Part shown: positions 27,236-37,141 of the stretch, piece by piece
Numbering within the stretch: the first letter of the stretch is position 1
Layout of the letters: the number at the start of each line of letters is the position of its first letter
Source of the DNA: an uncultured Erythrobacter sp.
Lineage (GTDB): Bacteria > Pseudomonadota > Alphaproteobacteria > Sphingomonadales > Sphingomonadaceae
Reading direction: 5' to 3'
Assembly: GCA_947488085.1 (NCBI GenBank)
Contig: CANKYI010000002.1
Span: forward strand, 62,001 to 126,000
DNA length: 64,000 nucleotides
Notes under the pieces: generated by a model
What the model was told of the DNA's origin: nothing
Databases searched by the model: none
What the model saw: only the letters and a program-made list of their open reading frames with translations
Translations under genes and position numbers: made by a program

Positions 27236-28273
27236 ATGGAACACGCACTCAAAACCCTCGCCATGCTTTTTGCCATGCTTCAGCTGGCAGTCGTAGGCAG
27301 CCCCGCATTGGCGCAAGTCTATGCCGGTGATCAGGGAAGCGTACGCACCGTCGCCACCGAAAGCTGGGTTGAGGAATGGGATCCCGCGACCGGGCAATGG
27401 GTGCCGGTTCCAGCCGGGGATGCTCCAGGCGCATCGGATAGCATGCCGACGGTCACCACCACTTTCGTCAATGGCACCAAGGTGTCCGAAACACGCGAAG
27501 CGGCGCGCTATGCACGGCCTGTTGATCCGCGCCGTCAGGCCGGTGTGCTGGCGCAATATGGCCCTTTTGTGGTGACTGGCGCGACGACGGCATCCATGAT
27601 TGGGTCAACTGACAGCTCCACGCCCGCATTCTTTGATGCGATGTTGCGCGATTATCCTGAGCTTGCACGGCTTGATATGGTCGAAGCGCCCGGCACTAGC
27701 AATGACATCGCCAATCTCGCGGTCGGCCGCCGTATCCGCGAGGCTGGGATTGCAACCCACGTGCCCCAAGGCGGATCAGTTCGTTCAGGTGCTGTGGAGC
27801 TGTTCCTAGCAGGCGCGACCCGTACCATGGAGCAAGGCGCGCAATTCGCGGTTCACTCATGGCTCGACAATCACGGGCGTGAAGCGGACGATTTTGCGAC
27901 CGATCACCCCGCGCACCGTCTCTATATCGATTATTATGTTGAAATGGGCATGAGCGAGCAGCAAGCGCGCGACTTTTACGACATGACGAACTCGGTCCGG
28001 CATCACAGCGCTCTATGGTTGGGCGCATCGGATATGCAGCCTTGGCTGCGCCAGGCACGCACGCCTGCCTATCGTATGACCCAAGCGGTTCGTAATCCTT
28101 CCATGGTGGAAGTCACAATATTGGTCGACGCGCGGCTTCCAGCAATTGCTTTGGAGCCCTTGTCGCTCGCTATTGCGATTTCTGAGCCAGCGCTCGATTA
28201 CACCGATATGAGCGCGATCACCCTAGCACAATTGGACCGCTCACAGCTTGACTCAGGTCTGAGTTTCCCATAG
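27236..28273 (+). CDS. Secreted ClpP/crotonase-fold (serine protease-like) protein
   Basis: 345 residues with a signal peptide (cleavage near ALAQ, residue 27). Residues of about 105-280 follow the layout of periplasmic ClpP-fold proteins: YPELARLDMVEAPGTSND, then VGRRIREAGIATHVPQGGSV, then RSGAVELFLAGATRT, then AQFAVHSWLD. The Ser in RSG sits where the nucleophile is expected and the His in VHSW is nearby, but the catalytic set is not proven. The C-terminal YYVEMGMSEQQARDFYDMTN is typical of the same group. No partner genes are evident; rpmH follows. Confidence 0.6.
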   Translation: MEHALKTLAMLFAMLQLAVVGSPALAQVYAGDQGSVRTVATESWVEEWDPATGQWVPVPAGDAPGASDSMPTVTTTFVNGTKVSETREAARYARPVDPRRQAGVLAQYGPFVVTGATTASMIGSTDSSTPAFFDAMLRDYPELARLDMVEAPGTSNDIANLAVGRRIREAGIATHVPQGGSVRSGAVELFLAGATRTMEQGAQFAVHSWLDNHGREADDFATDHPAHRLYIDYYVEMGMSEQQARDFYDMTNSVRHHSALWLGASDMQPWLRQARTPAYRMTQAVRNPSMVEVTILVDARLPAIALEPLSLAIAISEPALDYTDMSAITLAQLDRSQLDSGLSFP

Positions 28274-28383
28274 TGGCGCGCGCCTGATCCGGGCGTTCTT
28301 GTTGATCGTCCTACATCTGGCCATACGCCGTTTGAGGGCTTTCAAAATCCTCTGGCAGCGCCAACCGAATATTCGAGGATAGT

Positions 28384-28518
28384 ATGAAGCGGACTTTTCA
28401 GCCCAGCAATCTTGTGCGTGCCCGTCGGCACGGATTCTTTTCGCGCAAAGCGACCCCAGGTGGTCGTAAAGTGATCCGCGCCCGCCGTAAACGCGGTCGC
28501 AGCAAACTCACTGCCTGA
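28384..28518 (+). CDS. rpmH: 50S ribosomal protein L34
   Basis: 44 residues, [18 protein letters not shown] onward, ending RGRSKLTA, a perfect L34 pattern. GAGGATAG just upstream of the ATG serves as ribosome site. It heads the conserved rpmH-rnpA-yidD-yidC-yihA block. Confidence 0.97.
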   Translation: MKRTFQPSNLVRARRHGFFSRKATPGGRKVIRARRKRGRSKLTA

Positions 28519-28524
28519 TTGCTC

Positions 28525-28542
28525 CGGCGCCTTCGGGCGCTG
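28525..28542 (+). other. UUCG hairpin between rpmH and rnpA
   Basis: CGGCGCC, loop TTCG, GGCGCTG form a 7-bp stem (one wobble) right after the rpmH stop. No T run follows, so it may protect or process the rpmH mRNA rather than terminate it. The rest of 28543-28689 shows no gene. Confidence 0.5.
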
Positions 28543-28689
28543 GTCGCAGATCATCCGGCCTGTTGGGCTCTTTGCCAGCATGTCGGCGCGCGTTTGCGCA
28601 AGCGGGCTCCCTTTGGGGCCCGATTGCGTATCTGGGGCCTATAGGATTCGCAGCAAAGACTCCCGCCTCCGGCCACCTTGCGCTAAAAC

Positions 28690-29097
28690 ATGATTATGCC
28701 AACGGTCCTCACCAAACGCGCCGATTTCCTCGCGGCCAATAAGGGTCTGCGCAATGCGCGGGTTGGGTTTGTGTTGTTGACGCGGCCCAATCACGGGGAA
28801 GGTGTGCGCTATGGGATCACGGTTACCAAAAAGATTGGCAACGCCGTTGTGCGCAATCGGATGAAGCGGCGATTTCGCGAATTGCTGCGCTCCGCTCTAC
28901 CCGAACGTGCATTGGCGGATCACGATCACGTGCTGATTGGACGATCGGGCGGCGTGGAGCGTGATTTTCACACCATGGCCGATGAACTCGTATTGGCTCT
29001 TGAACGGGCGGCCCTTGGTAAAGGGGACCCTGCGCGTGGCCGTCGCCCTAAACGCGGTAATCGTTCGGGCAAACGCTCGAGTAATGCAGCGAAATGA
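28690..29097 (+). CDS. rnpA: Ribonuclease P protein component
   Basis: 135 residues (ATG 28690; ATG 28696 possible). The family signature is present: [20 protein letters not shown], followed by RFRELLR. It binds the RNase P RNA and enables 5' maturation of tRNAs. The C-terminal tail is basic and low-complexity. It overlaps yidD by 4 nt (ATGA). Confidence 0.95.
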   Translation: MIMPTVLTKRADFLAANKGLRNARVGFVLLTRPNHGEGVRYGITVTKKIGNAVVRNRMKRRFRELLRSALPERALADHDHVLIGRSGGVERDFHTMADELVLALERAALGKGDPARGRRPKRGNRSGKRSSNAAK

Positions 29098-29303
29098 AGC
29101 ACGTTTTGATCTTTATCGCCCGTATGTGGCAGCTTGGTCCGTCTTTGATTCTGCCGCCAACATGCCGTTATTCCCCCTCATGCAGCCACTATGCGATAGA
29201 GGCCTTGCGCAAATATGGTGCGTTGAAGGGTGGATGGCTCGCGTTAAAGCGTATAGGGCGCTGCCATCCTTGGGGAGGGCAGGGCCATGATCCGGTTCCG
29301 TAA
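29094..29303 (+). CDS. yidD: Membrane protein insertion efficiency factor YidD
   Basis: 69 residues with the conserved [19 protein letters not shown] core and C-terminal [15 protein letters not shown] small membrane-associated protein that supports YidC function. Start overlaps rnpA. Confidence 0.96.
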   Translation: MKHVLIFIARMWQLGPSLILPPTCRYSPSCSHYAIEALRKYGALKGGWLALKRIGRCHPWGGQGHDPVP

Positions 29304-29382
29304 AGGGCTGGGCAATTGCTACTGTCATACCCATATAACACGCTTACCATTCGAACAATCTAGAGCACTTTAGGGCAATATC

Positions 29383-31155
29383 TTGGACAACCAGCGCAAT
29401 CTCCTGCTCGCCGTTCTACTCTCCGGCCTGCTTATTCTCGGCTGGGATTTCGGGATGCGGTATTTCTATCCCGCAGCCTCAATCACAGCCCCTGCCGAAG
29501 AAGTGGCGGCCACCGTGACGCCTGCTTCTGGTGGCGCGGCCGCGACCGGTGGCGACATTGGCGAGGGAGCAGTGCCGGAAGGTCCGGTTGCTCTTGATAC
29601 CGCACTGGACGGCCAGACCCGTGTAATCATTGATGCGCCTCGTGTTGCCGGTTCGATCAACCTTGTCGGCGCGCGTGTCGATGACATTGTGCTCAAAGAT
29701 TACCGTGAGACCGTCGACAAAGACAGCGGGCCGGTTCGGATATTTGCCCCTGAACGCACCAATGGTCAGCATTTCGCTGAATTCGGCTTCGTTGTGGGCG
29801 GTGAACGCATGTCGAGCCAAGCCGTCTGGCAGGCCGATGGAGAGCGGCTGACGGCGGACAACCCAGTCACATTGTCACGCACTGATGACGCAGGCATCAC
29901 TTACAAGATCCGCTTTGCGATCGACGATCAATATATGATCACTGCTGATCAAACGGTCGAAAACACATCCGAGGGCGCGGCAATCATCCAACCCTTCGCC
30001 TTTATCAAGCGCACTAGCACCACGGCGAGCCCTGACCAATTTATCGCCCATGCCGGACCAATTGGCGTGTTCGGCGGCACTTTGCGCGATCCGCATGCCT
30101 ATCATGAGTTGGCTGAGCTTGGCCGCTGGAACCCCGATGGTTCTGCATCATGGCTCGGCTTTGCTGACAATTATTGGCTCTCCGCGCTAGCAAAGGGCGA
30201 GGGTGAGGCCGACAGTGCAGGTTTCCGGTCGCTTGATGGCGACTTGTTCCGCGCTGACCTTATCTATGACAGCGCAACGGTTGCCGCCGGTGGCACTCTC
30301 ACTCAATCCACTCAGCTTTTCGCTGGCGCTAAGGAGAGCGAGATTCTCGACTCCTATGAAGATAGTGGGATCACCTATTTCGGTAAGGCGATCAGCTGGG
30401 GCTGGTTCGAATGGTTTGAAAAACCGATCCTATGGCTGCTGCGCACGCTCAACAATTTGGTCGGTAACTTTGGCATTGCGATCATACTGCTCACCGTTGT
30501 GGTGCGCGGACTGATGTTCCCGATTGCGCAAAAAGGCTTTGCCTCAATGGCCGCCATGAAAGCGGTCCAGCCTAAGATGAAAGCGATTCAGGAGCGTTAT
30601 AAGGACGACAAACAGCAACAGCAGCAAGAGATCATGAAGCTGTATAAGGAGGAGAAGGTCAATCCGCTCGCCGGCTGTCTGCCGATGCTGATCCAGATCC
30701 CGATCTTCTTTGCTCTATATAAGGTCCTCATTCTTGCGATTGAGATGCGCCACGAACCCTTTATCTCGTTCTGGATCAAGGATCTGTCCGCGCCCGATCC
30801 CGCCACAATCCTCAATCTGTTTGGCTTGCTTCCATTCGAAGTGACAGGGTTCCTCGGTATTGGTGTGCTGGCGATTTTGTTGGGTATCACGATGTGGCTG
30901 ACATTTAAGCTCAACCCATCTGCGATGGATCCTGTGCAGCAACAGGTGTTCAACCTGATGCCTTGGTTCCTGATGTTCGTGATGGCGCCTTTTGCCGCAG
31001 GCTTGCTGCTCTACTGGGTTACCTCAAACCTGCTGACGCTGGCGCAACAAAGCTATCTTTATTCCAAGCACCCGCAATTGCGCGCGGCGGTTGAAAAAGA
31101 GAAGGCGGAAAAAGCCCTTGAAAAGGCGCGGGAAGAGAAAGCTGAGGGCGCATGA
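29383..31155 (+). CDS. yidC: Membrane protein insertase YidC
   Basis: 590 residues from TTG 29383 (MDNQRNLLLAVLLSGLLILG). One N-terminal helix, a large periplasmic domain (about residues 60-340) and a C-terminal 60KD/Oxa1 core with five helices, including the conserved hydrophilic-groove region near GNFGIAIILLTVVVRG. It inserts and folds inner-membrane proteins with or without SecYEG. The stop overlaps the yihA start (ATGA). Confidence 0.97.
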   Translation: MDNQRNLLLAVLLSGLLILGWDFGMRYFYPAASITAPAEEVAATVTPASGGAAATGGDIGEGAVPEGPVALDTALDGQTRVIIDAPRVAGSINLVGARVDDIVLKDYRETVDKDSGPVRIFAPERTNGQHFAEFGFVVGGERMSSQAVWQADGERLTADNPVTLSRTDDAGITYKIRFAIDDQYMITADQTVENTSEGAAIIQPFAFIKRTSTTASPDQFIAHAGPIGVFGGTLRDPHAYHELAELGRWNPDGSASWLGFADNYWLSALAKGEGEADSAGFRSLDGDLFRADLIYDSATVAAGGTLTQSTQLFAGAKESEILDSYEDSGITYFGKAISWGWFEWFEKPILWLLRTLNNLVGNFGIAIILLTVVVRGLMFPIAQKGFASMAAMKAVQPKMKAIQERYKDDKQQQQQEIMKLYKEEKVNPLAGCLPMLIQIPIFFALYKVLILAIEMRHEPFISFWIKDLSAPDPATILNLFGLLPFEVTGFLGIGVLAILLGITMWLTFKLNPSAMDPVQQQVFNLMPWFLMFVMAPFAAGLLLYWVTSNLLTLAQQSYLYSKHPQLRAAVEKEKAEKALEKAREEKAEGA

Positions 31156-31826
31156 CGCCCGAAGAAGAGCGCGAAATTCTGCGTCGTGAACGGAAAGCAA
31201 CGCGGCTGCTCACGGGCCGGGTCGACTTCCTGCTATCTGCGCCGCAGCTGAAATTTCTGCCTGAACCCACTGTTCCTGAAGTCGCCTTTGCAGGGCGTTC
31301 TAATGTCGGCAAATCCTCGCTGCTCAATGCATTGACGGGGCGCAAAGCCATTGCGCGCGCTTCGGTCACGCCGGGCCGCACGCAGGAGTTGAATTTCTTC
31401 GAAGTGGGTGAACCGCTCCAGTTCCGCTTGGTCGACATGCCCGGATACGGGTTTGCCAAAGCGCCCGTGAAAGTGGTCGACAAGTGGAAGAAGCTCGTCA
31501 AATCCTACCTTCGCGGCCGCCAAGTGCTCGCACGCAATCTGGTGCTGGTCGATAGTCGCCATGGCCTCAAAGATGTCGACCGTGACATGATGAAAATGCT
31601 GGATGAGGCAGCCGTAGGCTATCGCGTGGTTCTCACCAAAACTGACAAGATCAAAGCCAGCGATCTGGAACGCGTCGCCAATGCGGTCGCAGAGGAAACC
31701 CGCAAACACCCTGCCGCTTTCCCCGAATTGCACCTAACCAGCGCGGAAAAAGGCATGGGGATCGAGACGTTAAGAGCCGCCTTGGTCGCCGATGCTCTGG
31801 GCGAGAGTTATTTCGCGAACAGTTGA
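31152..31826 (+). CDS. engB: Ribosome biogenesis GTPase YihA/YsxC (EngB)
   Basis: 224 residues. G1 [15 protein letters not shown]3 DMPGYGFA, G4 TKTDKI and G5-like LTSAEKG are intact. It assists late assembly of the 50S subunit. Translationally coupled to yidC; its 3' end overlaps the convergent VOC gene by 19 bp. Confidence 0.96.
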   Translation: MTPEEEREILRRERKATRLLTGRVDFLLSAPQLKFLPEPTVPEVAFAGRSNVGKSSLLNALTGRKAIARASVTPGRTQELNFFEVGEPLQFRLVDMPGYGFAKAPVKVVDKWKKLVKSYLRGRQVLARNLVLVDSRHGLKDVDRDMMKMLDEAAVGYRVVLTKTDKIKASDLERVANAVAEETRKHPAAFPELHLTSAEKGMGIETLRAALVADALGESYFANS

Positions 31827-32227
31827 TCCGCGTCAGCAAACGCTTTGAATTCCAACGCATTACCGGCTGGGTCACGCAGGAACATTGTTGCTTGTTCACC
31901 CGGCTTCTCTTTGAAGCGCACGGTCGGCTCAATCACGAACTCGGTGCCCGTTGCTTTCAATCTGTCGGCCAGCGCGCGCCACTCTTCCATTCCCAGCACT
32001 AACCCGAAATGCGGGACCGGAACGCCGTGTCCATCGACGTGGTTGCTTGCCCGATCACCAGCACCACCGGATGCCAGATGCGCCACGATTTGATGGCCGT
32101 GAAAGTCAAAGTCGATCCATTCCTCCGATGACCGCCCCTCATCGCATCCCAGCGTCTCGCCGTAGAAACGCCGCGCAGCTGCTAAATCGTCAACTGGAAA
32201 GGCTAGGTGAAAGGGGGGCAGGCTCAT
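31808..32227 (-). CDS. VOC family (glyoxalase-like) protein
   Basis: 139 residues. Two beta-alpha-beta-beta-beta modules: [20 protein letters not shown] at the start and a second half ending [17 protein letters not shown] His in the first module (FHLAF) and the Glu in ALEFK are typical metal ligands. Substrate unknown. Confidence 0.85.
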   Translation of the reverse strand: MSLPPFHLAFPVDDLAAARRFYGETLGCDEGRSSEEWIDFDFHGHQIVAHLASGGAGDRASNHVDGHGVPVPHFGLVLGMEEWRALADRLKATGTEFVIEPTVRFKEKPGEQATMFLRDPAGNALEFKAFADADQLFAK

Positions 32228-32345
32228 TGCGTCACGCTCTCGATACTTATTGATACACGACCGTAACCCGTTCAGCCTCGACAGCGAAACACTGAATATC
32301 TAGGACGGTGCATACTTGCAGCGCGTAGCGAAGGTGGAACAGCGC

Positions 32346-33005
32346 ATGAAGCTGATTATTGGCAATAAGAATTACTCCAGCTGGAGCTTGCGCGGGTGGC
32401 TCGCGGCAAAGCAATCGGGTCTTTCGTTTGAAGAGATTACGGTGCCGATGCTGGGTGAGCATTGGGAAAACCGCAAACAATCTGACGATTTTCAGCCCTC
32501 AAGCGGCAAGGTCCCGATCCTTTGGGATGATGAGAATGTGATCTGGGACAGTCTCGCTATCCTCGAATATCTCGCGGATAAGGTGGGACGCGACCGGTTT
32601 TGGCCCAAGGATGACGCCGCGCGCGGGATGGCGCGGTCAATGGTGGCGGAGATGCACTCCTCCTATGCGTCCCTACGCAGCGATATGCCAATGAATGTTC
32701 GGCGGCGCATCCAGCTGCAAAATGTTTCTGAACAAACCCGCGCGGATATTGTGCGCATCCTTGGCCTATGGGCAGAGGCGCGTGCACGGCACGGCAGCGC
32801 GGGGCCATTTCTGTTCGGCACATTCGGCGCAGCAGACATCTTCTACGCACCCATCGTCTCGCGCTTCATCACCTATGGCATTGGTGTACCCGGCTTTGCG
32901 CAAAGCTATATGCAAGCGGTGTGGGAGCATGCTTGGATGGCGGAATGGATCGGAGCCTCTGAAGAAGAGGAATGGGTGATCGAGCAATACGAACAGGTCA
33001 CGTAA
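32346..33005 (+). CDS. Glutathione S-transferase family protein
   Basis: 219 residues from ATG 32346 (MKLIIGNKNYSSWSLRGWLA). N-terminal thioredoxin-like domain with the SSWSLR active-site region and KVPILWDDENVIWDSLAILEYLA, then a helical C-domain. Likely conjugates glutathione to an electrophile; substrate not deducible. Confidence 0.9.
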   Translation: MKLIIGNKNYSSWSLRGWLAAKQSGLSFEEITVPMLGEHWENRKQSDDFQPSSGKVPILWDDENVIWDSLAILEYLADKVGRDRFWPKDDAARGMARSMVAEMHSSYASLRSDMPMNVRRRIQLQNVSEQTRADIVRILGLWAEARARHGSAGPFLFGTFGAADIFYAPIVSRFITYGIGVPGFAQSYMQAVWEHAWMAEWIGASEEEEWVIEQYEQVT

Positions 33006-33012
33006 ACCTGCA

Positions 33013-33480
33013 TCAAGGAATGCGCTCGGTCGGATAGCGCGTGCCATCTTTGCGCGCGTATCCCTCGGCATCGAACACCATATCGATATCGGGGTAACCG
33101 CCGCCGTCGCGTTCCCGGTCGCCCGCGCTGATCGCGATGTAGACGCAAGGTTCGTTACTGCGATTGTGCAAACGGTGCCCGTTCTCAACCCCAGCGGCCC
33201 AAGCCAGCACATCGCCCGCCTGAACCCGCGTTTCACCAGCATCCTCGATCAGCACTGCTTCACCGGATAGCATCACAACCATTTCGTCCTGAACGGTGTG
33301 CCAATGGCGCTGTGAAGAATAGGCGCCCGGTTTCAAAACCACATGGCTCGCCCCCATCTGCGTCAATCCAGCAGGCGGACCGAGCCGCCTGTACCAGCGC
33401 CCCTCCACATCGGCGTCATAGGGCGGGGGATAGCCGGTCGCGTTGGTCTGAACGATGGCATCAAGATCAAGCTTGGGCAT
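33013..33480 (-). CDS. Cupin domain protein
   Basis: 155 residues. A single cupin fold with metal-ligand motif HWHTVQDEMVVMLSG and later GHRLHN. The DYDA-like N-terminus (YPPPYDADVEGRWYRRLG) is common in a broad group of uncharacterised cupins. Convergent with the GST gene, 7 bp apart. Confidence 0.88.
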   Translation of the reverse strand: MPKLDLDAIVQTNATGYPPPYDADVEGRWYRRLGPPAGLTQMGASHVVLKPGAYSSQRHWHTVQDEMVVMLSGEAVLIEDAGETRVQAGDVLAWAAGVENGHRLHNRSNEPCVYIAISAGDRERDGGGYPDIDMVFDAEGYARKDGTRYPTERIP

Positions 33481-33509
33481 TTCGCGTTTCTCCTGCTAGC
33501 GATGGCAAT

Positions 33510-34667
33510 ATGAGCGACGCCCTTGAATACGCCAAGCGCCTGATTGCTGAGGCCAGCGTAACCCCCGCCACCGGCCCTGTCTTTGATGCGATGGAGGCAA
33601 TGTTGAAGCCACTGGGTTTCGACATTCACCGCTTTCAACGCGGCGATGGGGACGAAGGGTCAGATGAGGCCCCAGTGGAGAACCTCTTTGCTATTCGCCG
33701 AGGGCCAGCAGGCTCAAAACACTTTGCGTTTGCCGGGCATCTCGATGTGGTCCCACCAGGAGAGGGATGGGAGAGTGATCCGTTCGAACCGACCACACGC
33801 GGTGATCTGCTCTATGGACGCGGCGCGGTCGATATGAAGGGCGCGATTGCCGCCATGGTTGCCGCGATGCACGACGTGCCGCAGGAGGCGGGTACGGTCA
33901 GCTTTATCATCACCGGCGATGAAGAAGGGCCCGCGCTGCACGGCACTCGCGCTCTAATCGACTATATGAACGAGCAGGGATTGCAGCCTGATCTGTGCCT
34001 CGTCGGTGAACCCACCAGCGTCAATCAACTGGGTGATATGATGAAGATCGGTCGGCGCGGCTCGGTCAATATTTGGCTGACCGTTGAGGGCACGCAGGGG
34101 CATGTCGCCTATCCGCATCTGGCAGACAATCCGATCCCGAAAATGGTCGCGATGTTGGCGGAGCTAGACTCTTTAGTGCTCGATACGGGCACCGATTGGT
34201 TCCAGCCATCAAACCTCGAAATCACCGAAATGGAAGTGGGCAACAAAGCGCACAATGTTATCCCGCAACAGGCCAAGGCTCGGATTTCGATCCGCTTTAA
34301 CGACCTTCATTCAGGCGCGAGCCTATCTGAACGCGTTGCCTCGATTGCAGAAAACCATGGCGGGCGTGCGCTCCCAATCATCTCTGGCGAACCGTTTCTG
34401 ACGGAGCCGGGCGCGTTCTCGAATATGCTCGCGGATGCGATTGAGGCTGAGACTGGCGTCAAGCCCGAACAATCCACCACGGGCGGCACATCGGACGCGC
34501 GCTTCCTGCGCACAGTGTGCCCGGTGATCGAATTTGGCCTGTGCAACGCGACTATGCACAAACGCGACGAGGCCGTGTCCATTCCCGACCTCGATACGCT
34601 AACCCGTATCTATACCCGCACGGCGCTGGGGGCGCTGTCGCTTAATCAGACCCAAGAAGAGGCGTAA
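33510..34667 (+). CDS. dapE: Succinyl-diaminopimelate desuccinylase
   Basis: 385 residues from ATG 33510 (MSDALEYAKRLIAEASVTPA); the frame is open upstream but overlaps the cupin gene. M20 peptidase motifs: FAGHLDVVPPGEGW, GRGAVDMKGAIAAMV, TGDEEGPALHGT, and the late TGGTSDARFL. It makes LL-diaminopimelate for lysine and peptidoglycan. Divergent from the cupin gene; dapB is also in this window at 38.3-39.1 kb. Confidence 0.96.
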   Translation: MSDALEYAKRLIAEASVTPATGPVFDAMEAMLKPLGFDIHRFQRGDGDEGSDEAPVENLFAIRRGPAGSKHFAFAGHLDVVPPGEGWESDPFEPTTRGDLLYGRGAVDMKGAIAAMVAAMHDVPQEAGTVSFIITGDEEGPALHGTRALIDYMNEQGLQPDLCLVGEPTSVNQLGDMMKIGRRGSVNIWLTVEGTQGHVAYPHLADNPIPKMVAMLAELDSLVLDTGTDWFQPSNLEITEMEVGNKAHNVIPQQAKARISIRFNDLHSGASLSERVASIAENHGGRALPIISGEPFLTEPGAFSNMLADAIEAETGVKPEQSTTGGTSDARFLRTVCPVIEFGLCNATMHKRDEAVSIPDLDTLTRIYTRTALGALSLNQTQEEA

Positions 34668-34673
34668 GCTCAC

Positions 34674-35954
34674 ATGAAAACATGGTTCGCAATTCCGCTC
34701 TGGCAGCGGGTGATCGGGGCGCTCATTCTAGGTATCGCAATTGGCTATCCTTGGGGGCAAGCCGGTGGAATATCGTTCGGCCCGCTCTTTGGTTACGCCA
34801 CCTTTGAACCGCAAGATATCAAGATCATCGGCGATGTCTTTATCGCCTTTATCAAGATGCTTGTTGTCCCACTGATTTTCTTCAGCCTAGTTGCTGGGGT
34901 CGCTGCAATCGGGGACTTGAGAAAGCTTGGTAGCATTGGTTGGCGGGCGCTTTTGCTGTTTGTGGTGAGCGGCCAGATCGCGGTCTGGTTGGGGCTGGCG
35001 CTTGGTACATTTATCCAGCCCGGCTCTGGGGTGGACACGTCCACTATTCAAATGGGAGCACTGCCTGATCCTGAGCCAATGGACTGGCGTGATACCTTGC
35101 TTAACGCAATCCCGAGCAGCCCTGTGCAGGTCATGGCTGACGTCAATGTCTTGCCGTTGATCGTGTTCTCTATGTTGATCGGTATCGGCATCCTCATGGC
35201 TAAAGAAGAAGGACAGCCGGTTCTCAAAATCTTCGATAGCGGCAGCGTCGTCATGCAAAAAGTGACAATGATCGTAATGGAGCTGACCCCGTTCGGCGTC
35301 TTTGCGTTGATGGCATGGGTCGCGGGCACGCTGGGCCTCGATGCGCTGGCGGCTCTGGGTAAGCTGGTGGCGCTCAACTATATTGGATGCTTGCTGATCA
35401 TATTCGTTATGTATTCTGCGATGATCAAATTCATCGCAAAGCTGCCGGTGATCGACTTCTTTCGCGGAATTATAGACGCTATTGCGGTCAGCTATTCGAC
35501 GGCGAGCTCTAACGCGACGCTGCCCGTCACTCTGCGCTGCGCTGAGCGCAATCTGGGCATCAGCAAACCGGTTGCGAGCTTCGTGATTTCACTCGGCGCA
35601 ACGGTGAACATGAATGGTACTGCAATGTATCTCGGCCTTGCAACTTTGTTCGGGGCGCAGATTTTCGGCGTTGATCTAAGCTGGGGAGACTATTTCTTGA
35701 TTGCGCTGCTCGGCACTGTTGGAGCGATTGGCGCGGCGGGCATTCCAGGCGCTGGCCTTATTATGATGGCGCTGGTCTTCGGCGCTGTTGGTGTACCGCT
35801 TGAAACTATCGCGCTGGTTGCAGGCATCGACCGGATCATGGACATGATGCGCACCACCACCAATGTCAGCGGCGACGCGGCCGTGGCAACGACAGTAGCA
35901 AGCATGACGGGCGAGATTGATAAGGCCGAGATGATCTCAGCGGACGATGTTTGA
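34674..35954 (+). CDS. Dicarboxylate/amino acid:cation symporter (DAACS family)
   Basis: 426 residues, at least eight hydrophobic segments plus re-entrant loops. The hairpin STASSNATLPVTL and the motif GATVNMNGTAMYLG are hallmarks of the GltP/DctA family. It would import glutamate, aspartate or a C4-dicarboxylate with protons or sodium. Begins 6 bp after dapE and is probably co-transcribed with it. Confidence 0.93.
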   Translation: MKTWFAIPLWQRVIGALILGIAIGYPWGQAGGISFGPLFGYATFEPQDIKIIGDVFIAFIKMLVVPLIFFSLVAGVAAIGDLRKLGSIGWRALLLFVVSGQIAVWLGLALGTFIQPGSGVDTSTIQMGALPDPEPMDWRDTLLNAIPSSPVQVMADVNVLPLIVFSMLIGIGILMAKEEGQPVLKIFDSGSVVMQKVTMIVMELTPFGVFALMAWVAGTLGLDALAALGKLVALNYIGCLLIIFVMYSAMIKFIAKLPVIDFFRGIIDAIAVSYSTASSNATLPVTLRCAERNLGISKPVASFVISLGATVNMNGTAMYLGLATLFGAQIFGVDLSWGDYFLIALLGTVGAIGAAGIPGAGLIMMALVFGAVGVPLETIALVAGIDRIMDMMRTTTNVSGDAAVATTVASMTGEIDKAEMISADDV

Positions 35955-35959
35955 TTTTG

Positions 35960-36484
35960 TTACAGCTTGTCGGGGTGCGGTAGGCCGAATACATCGCGCG
36001 TGACACCATCAGGGAATGTATCGCGGGCTATTGGGGTTCCTCCAAGCTTTCGCACGAGACCCCTAGCCGCTGTGTTTTCGTCGTTCATGTGGGTCTCGAC
36101 CAGTTCCCATTCGAGAGTGTCGTAGCCGAATCTGATCGCCGCACGGGACGCTTCGAGCGCATAACCTTTGCGGCGAGCTGCAGGCATGATCCACCAGGTG
36201 AGTTCTGAACGAGGATAACCGCCCGGCCACCATAAGCCGCAACTACCAACCATTGTGTCGCTGATGGGATCGATAATTGACCAGCGCCCATAGCCCCTAA
36301 GCTGCCAATGGCCCAAGTCTGAGGCAAGCACCCGCCATGCACCGTCTTTTGGTAAGGGACCATTGTAAAACCGCGAGGCTTCTTCGTCGCTAAAGAACGC
36401 CGCATAAGTCTCAAAGTCTGTGGCCTGCGGTTGGCGCAGCAAGAGGCGTTCAGTCTGCAGCGTTATCTTGCTTTTCAATGTCAA
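35960..36484 (-). CDS. GNAT family N-acetyltransferase (RimJ/RimL-like)
   Basis: 174 residues. N-terminal LQTERLLLRQPQATDFETYA and acetyl-CoA-binding PAARRKGYALEASRA identify the family. Probably acetylates a small molecule or protein N-terminus. Its start overlaps nth by 4 nt. Confidence 0.88.
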   Translation of the reverse strand: MTLKSKITLQTERLLLRQPQATDFETYAAFFSDEEASRFYNGPLPKDGAWRVLASDLGHWQLRGYGRWSIIDPISDTMVGSCGLWWPGGYPRSELTWWIMPAARRKGYALEASRAAIRFGYDTLEWELVETHMNDENTAARGLVRKLGGTPIARDTFPDGVTRDVFGLPHPDKL

Positions 36485-37131
36485 CGCCCCTTAGGCGCCT
36501 CCAGCACCTTCTTCCTAAAACTACACAAGTCCACCTGGCCACAGCGCCAGCATTCGGGCGTCCTCGCCTTGCACACATACCGCCCGTGGAGGATCAACCA
36601 GTGATGCGCATGCAGGCGGAAGGGCTGGGGGACGCGCTTTTCAAGCTTTGCCTCGACATGATCGGGTGTCTTTCCTTTCGCCAAGCCGGTGCGGTTGCCG
36701 ACGCGCAGGATGTGGGTGTCGACCGCGAATGTCTCCTGCTTAAACCAGCAATTGAGCACCACATTCGCGGTCTTGCGACCCACTCCGGGTAGGCGCACCA
36801 GATCCTCTCGCGTGTCAGGAACCTCGCCGCCATATTCGTCGATCAGCAATTGCGACAGCGCGATCACATTCTTCGCTTTGGAGTTGAACAGGCCGATTGT
36901 CTTGATGTGCTCCACCAGACCCTCCAACCCCAGATCGAGCATCTGCTGCGGCGTCTCAACCTTCGCAAACAGCGCCCGCGTTGCCTTGTTCACGCCCACA
37001 TCTGTTGCCTGCGCAGACAAAGCCACGGCCACGGTGAGCTGATAGGCATTGCCATATTCCAGCTCCGTCTCTGGCTCGGGATTGTCCTCTGCCAATCGGC
37101 GGAAAAATTCGAAGATTTGGTCCTTGGTCAT
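36481..37131 (-). CDS. nth: Endonuclease III
   Basis: 216 residues from ATG 37131 (MTKDQIFEFFRRLAED). Helix-hairpin-helix LPGVGRKTANVVLN with the catalytic Lys, catalytic Asp in VDTHILRV, and the 4Fe-4S loop C-x6-C-x2-C-x5-C near the C-terminus (CKARTPECWRCGQVDLC). Removes oxidised pyrimidines from DNA. Middle gene of M48-nth-GNAT on the minus strand. Confidence 0.96.
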   Translation of the reverse strand: MTKDQIFEFFRRLAEDNPEPETELEYGNAYQLTVAVALSAQATDVGVNKATRALFAKVETPQQMLDLGLEGLVEHIKTIGLFNSKAKNVIALSQLLIDEYGGEVPDTREDLVRLPGVGRKTANVVLNCWFKQETFAVDTHILRVGNRTGLAKGKTPDHVEAKLEKRVPQPFRLHAHHWLILHGRYVCKARTPECWRCGQVDLCSFRKKVLEAPKGR

Positions 37132-37141
37132 AGTTTTGGGG

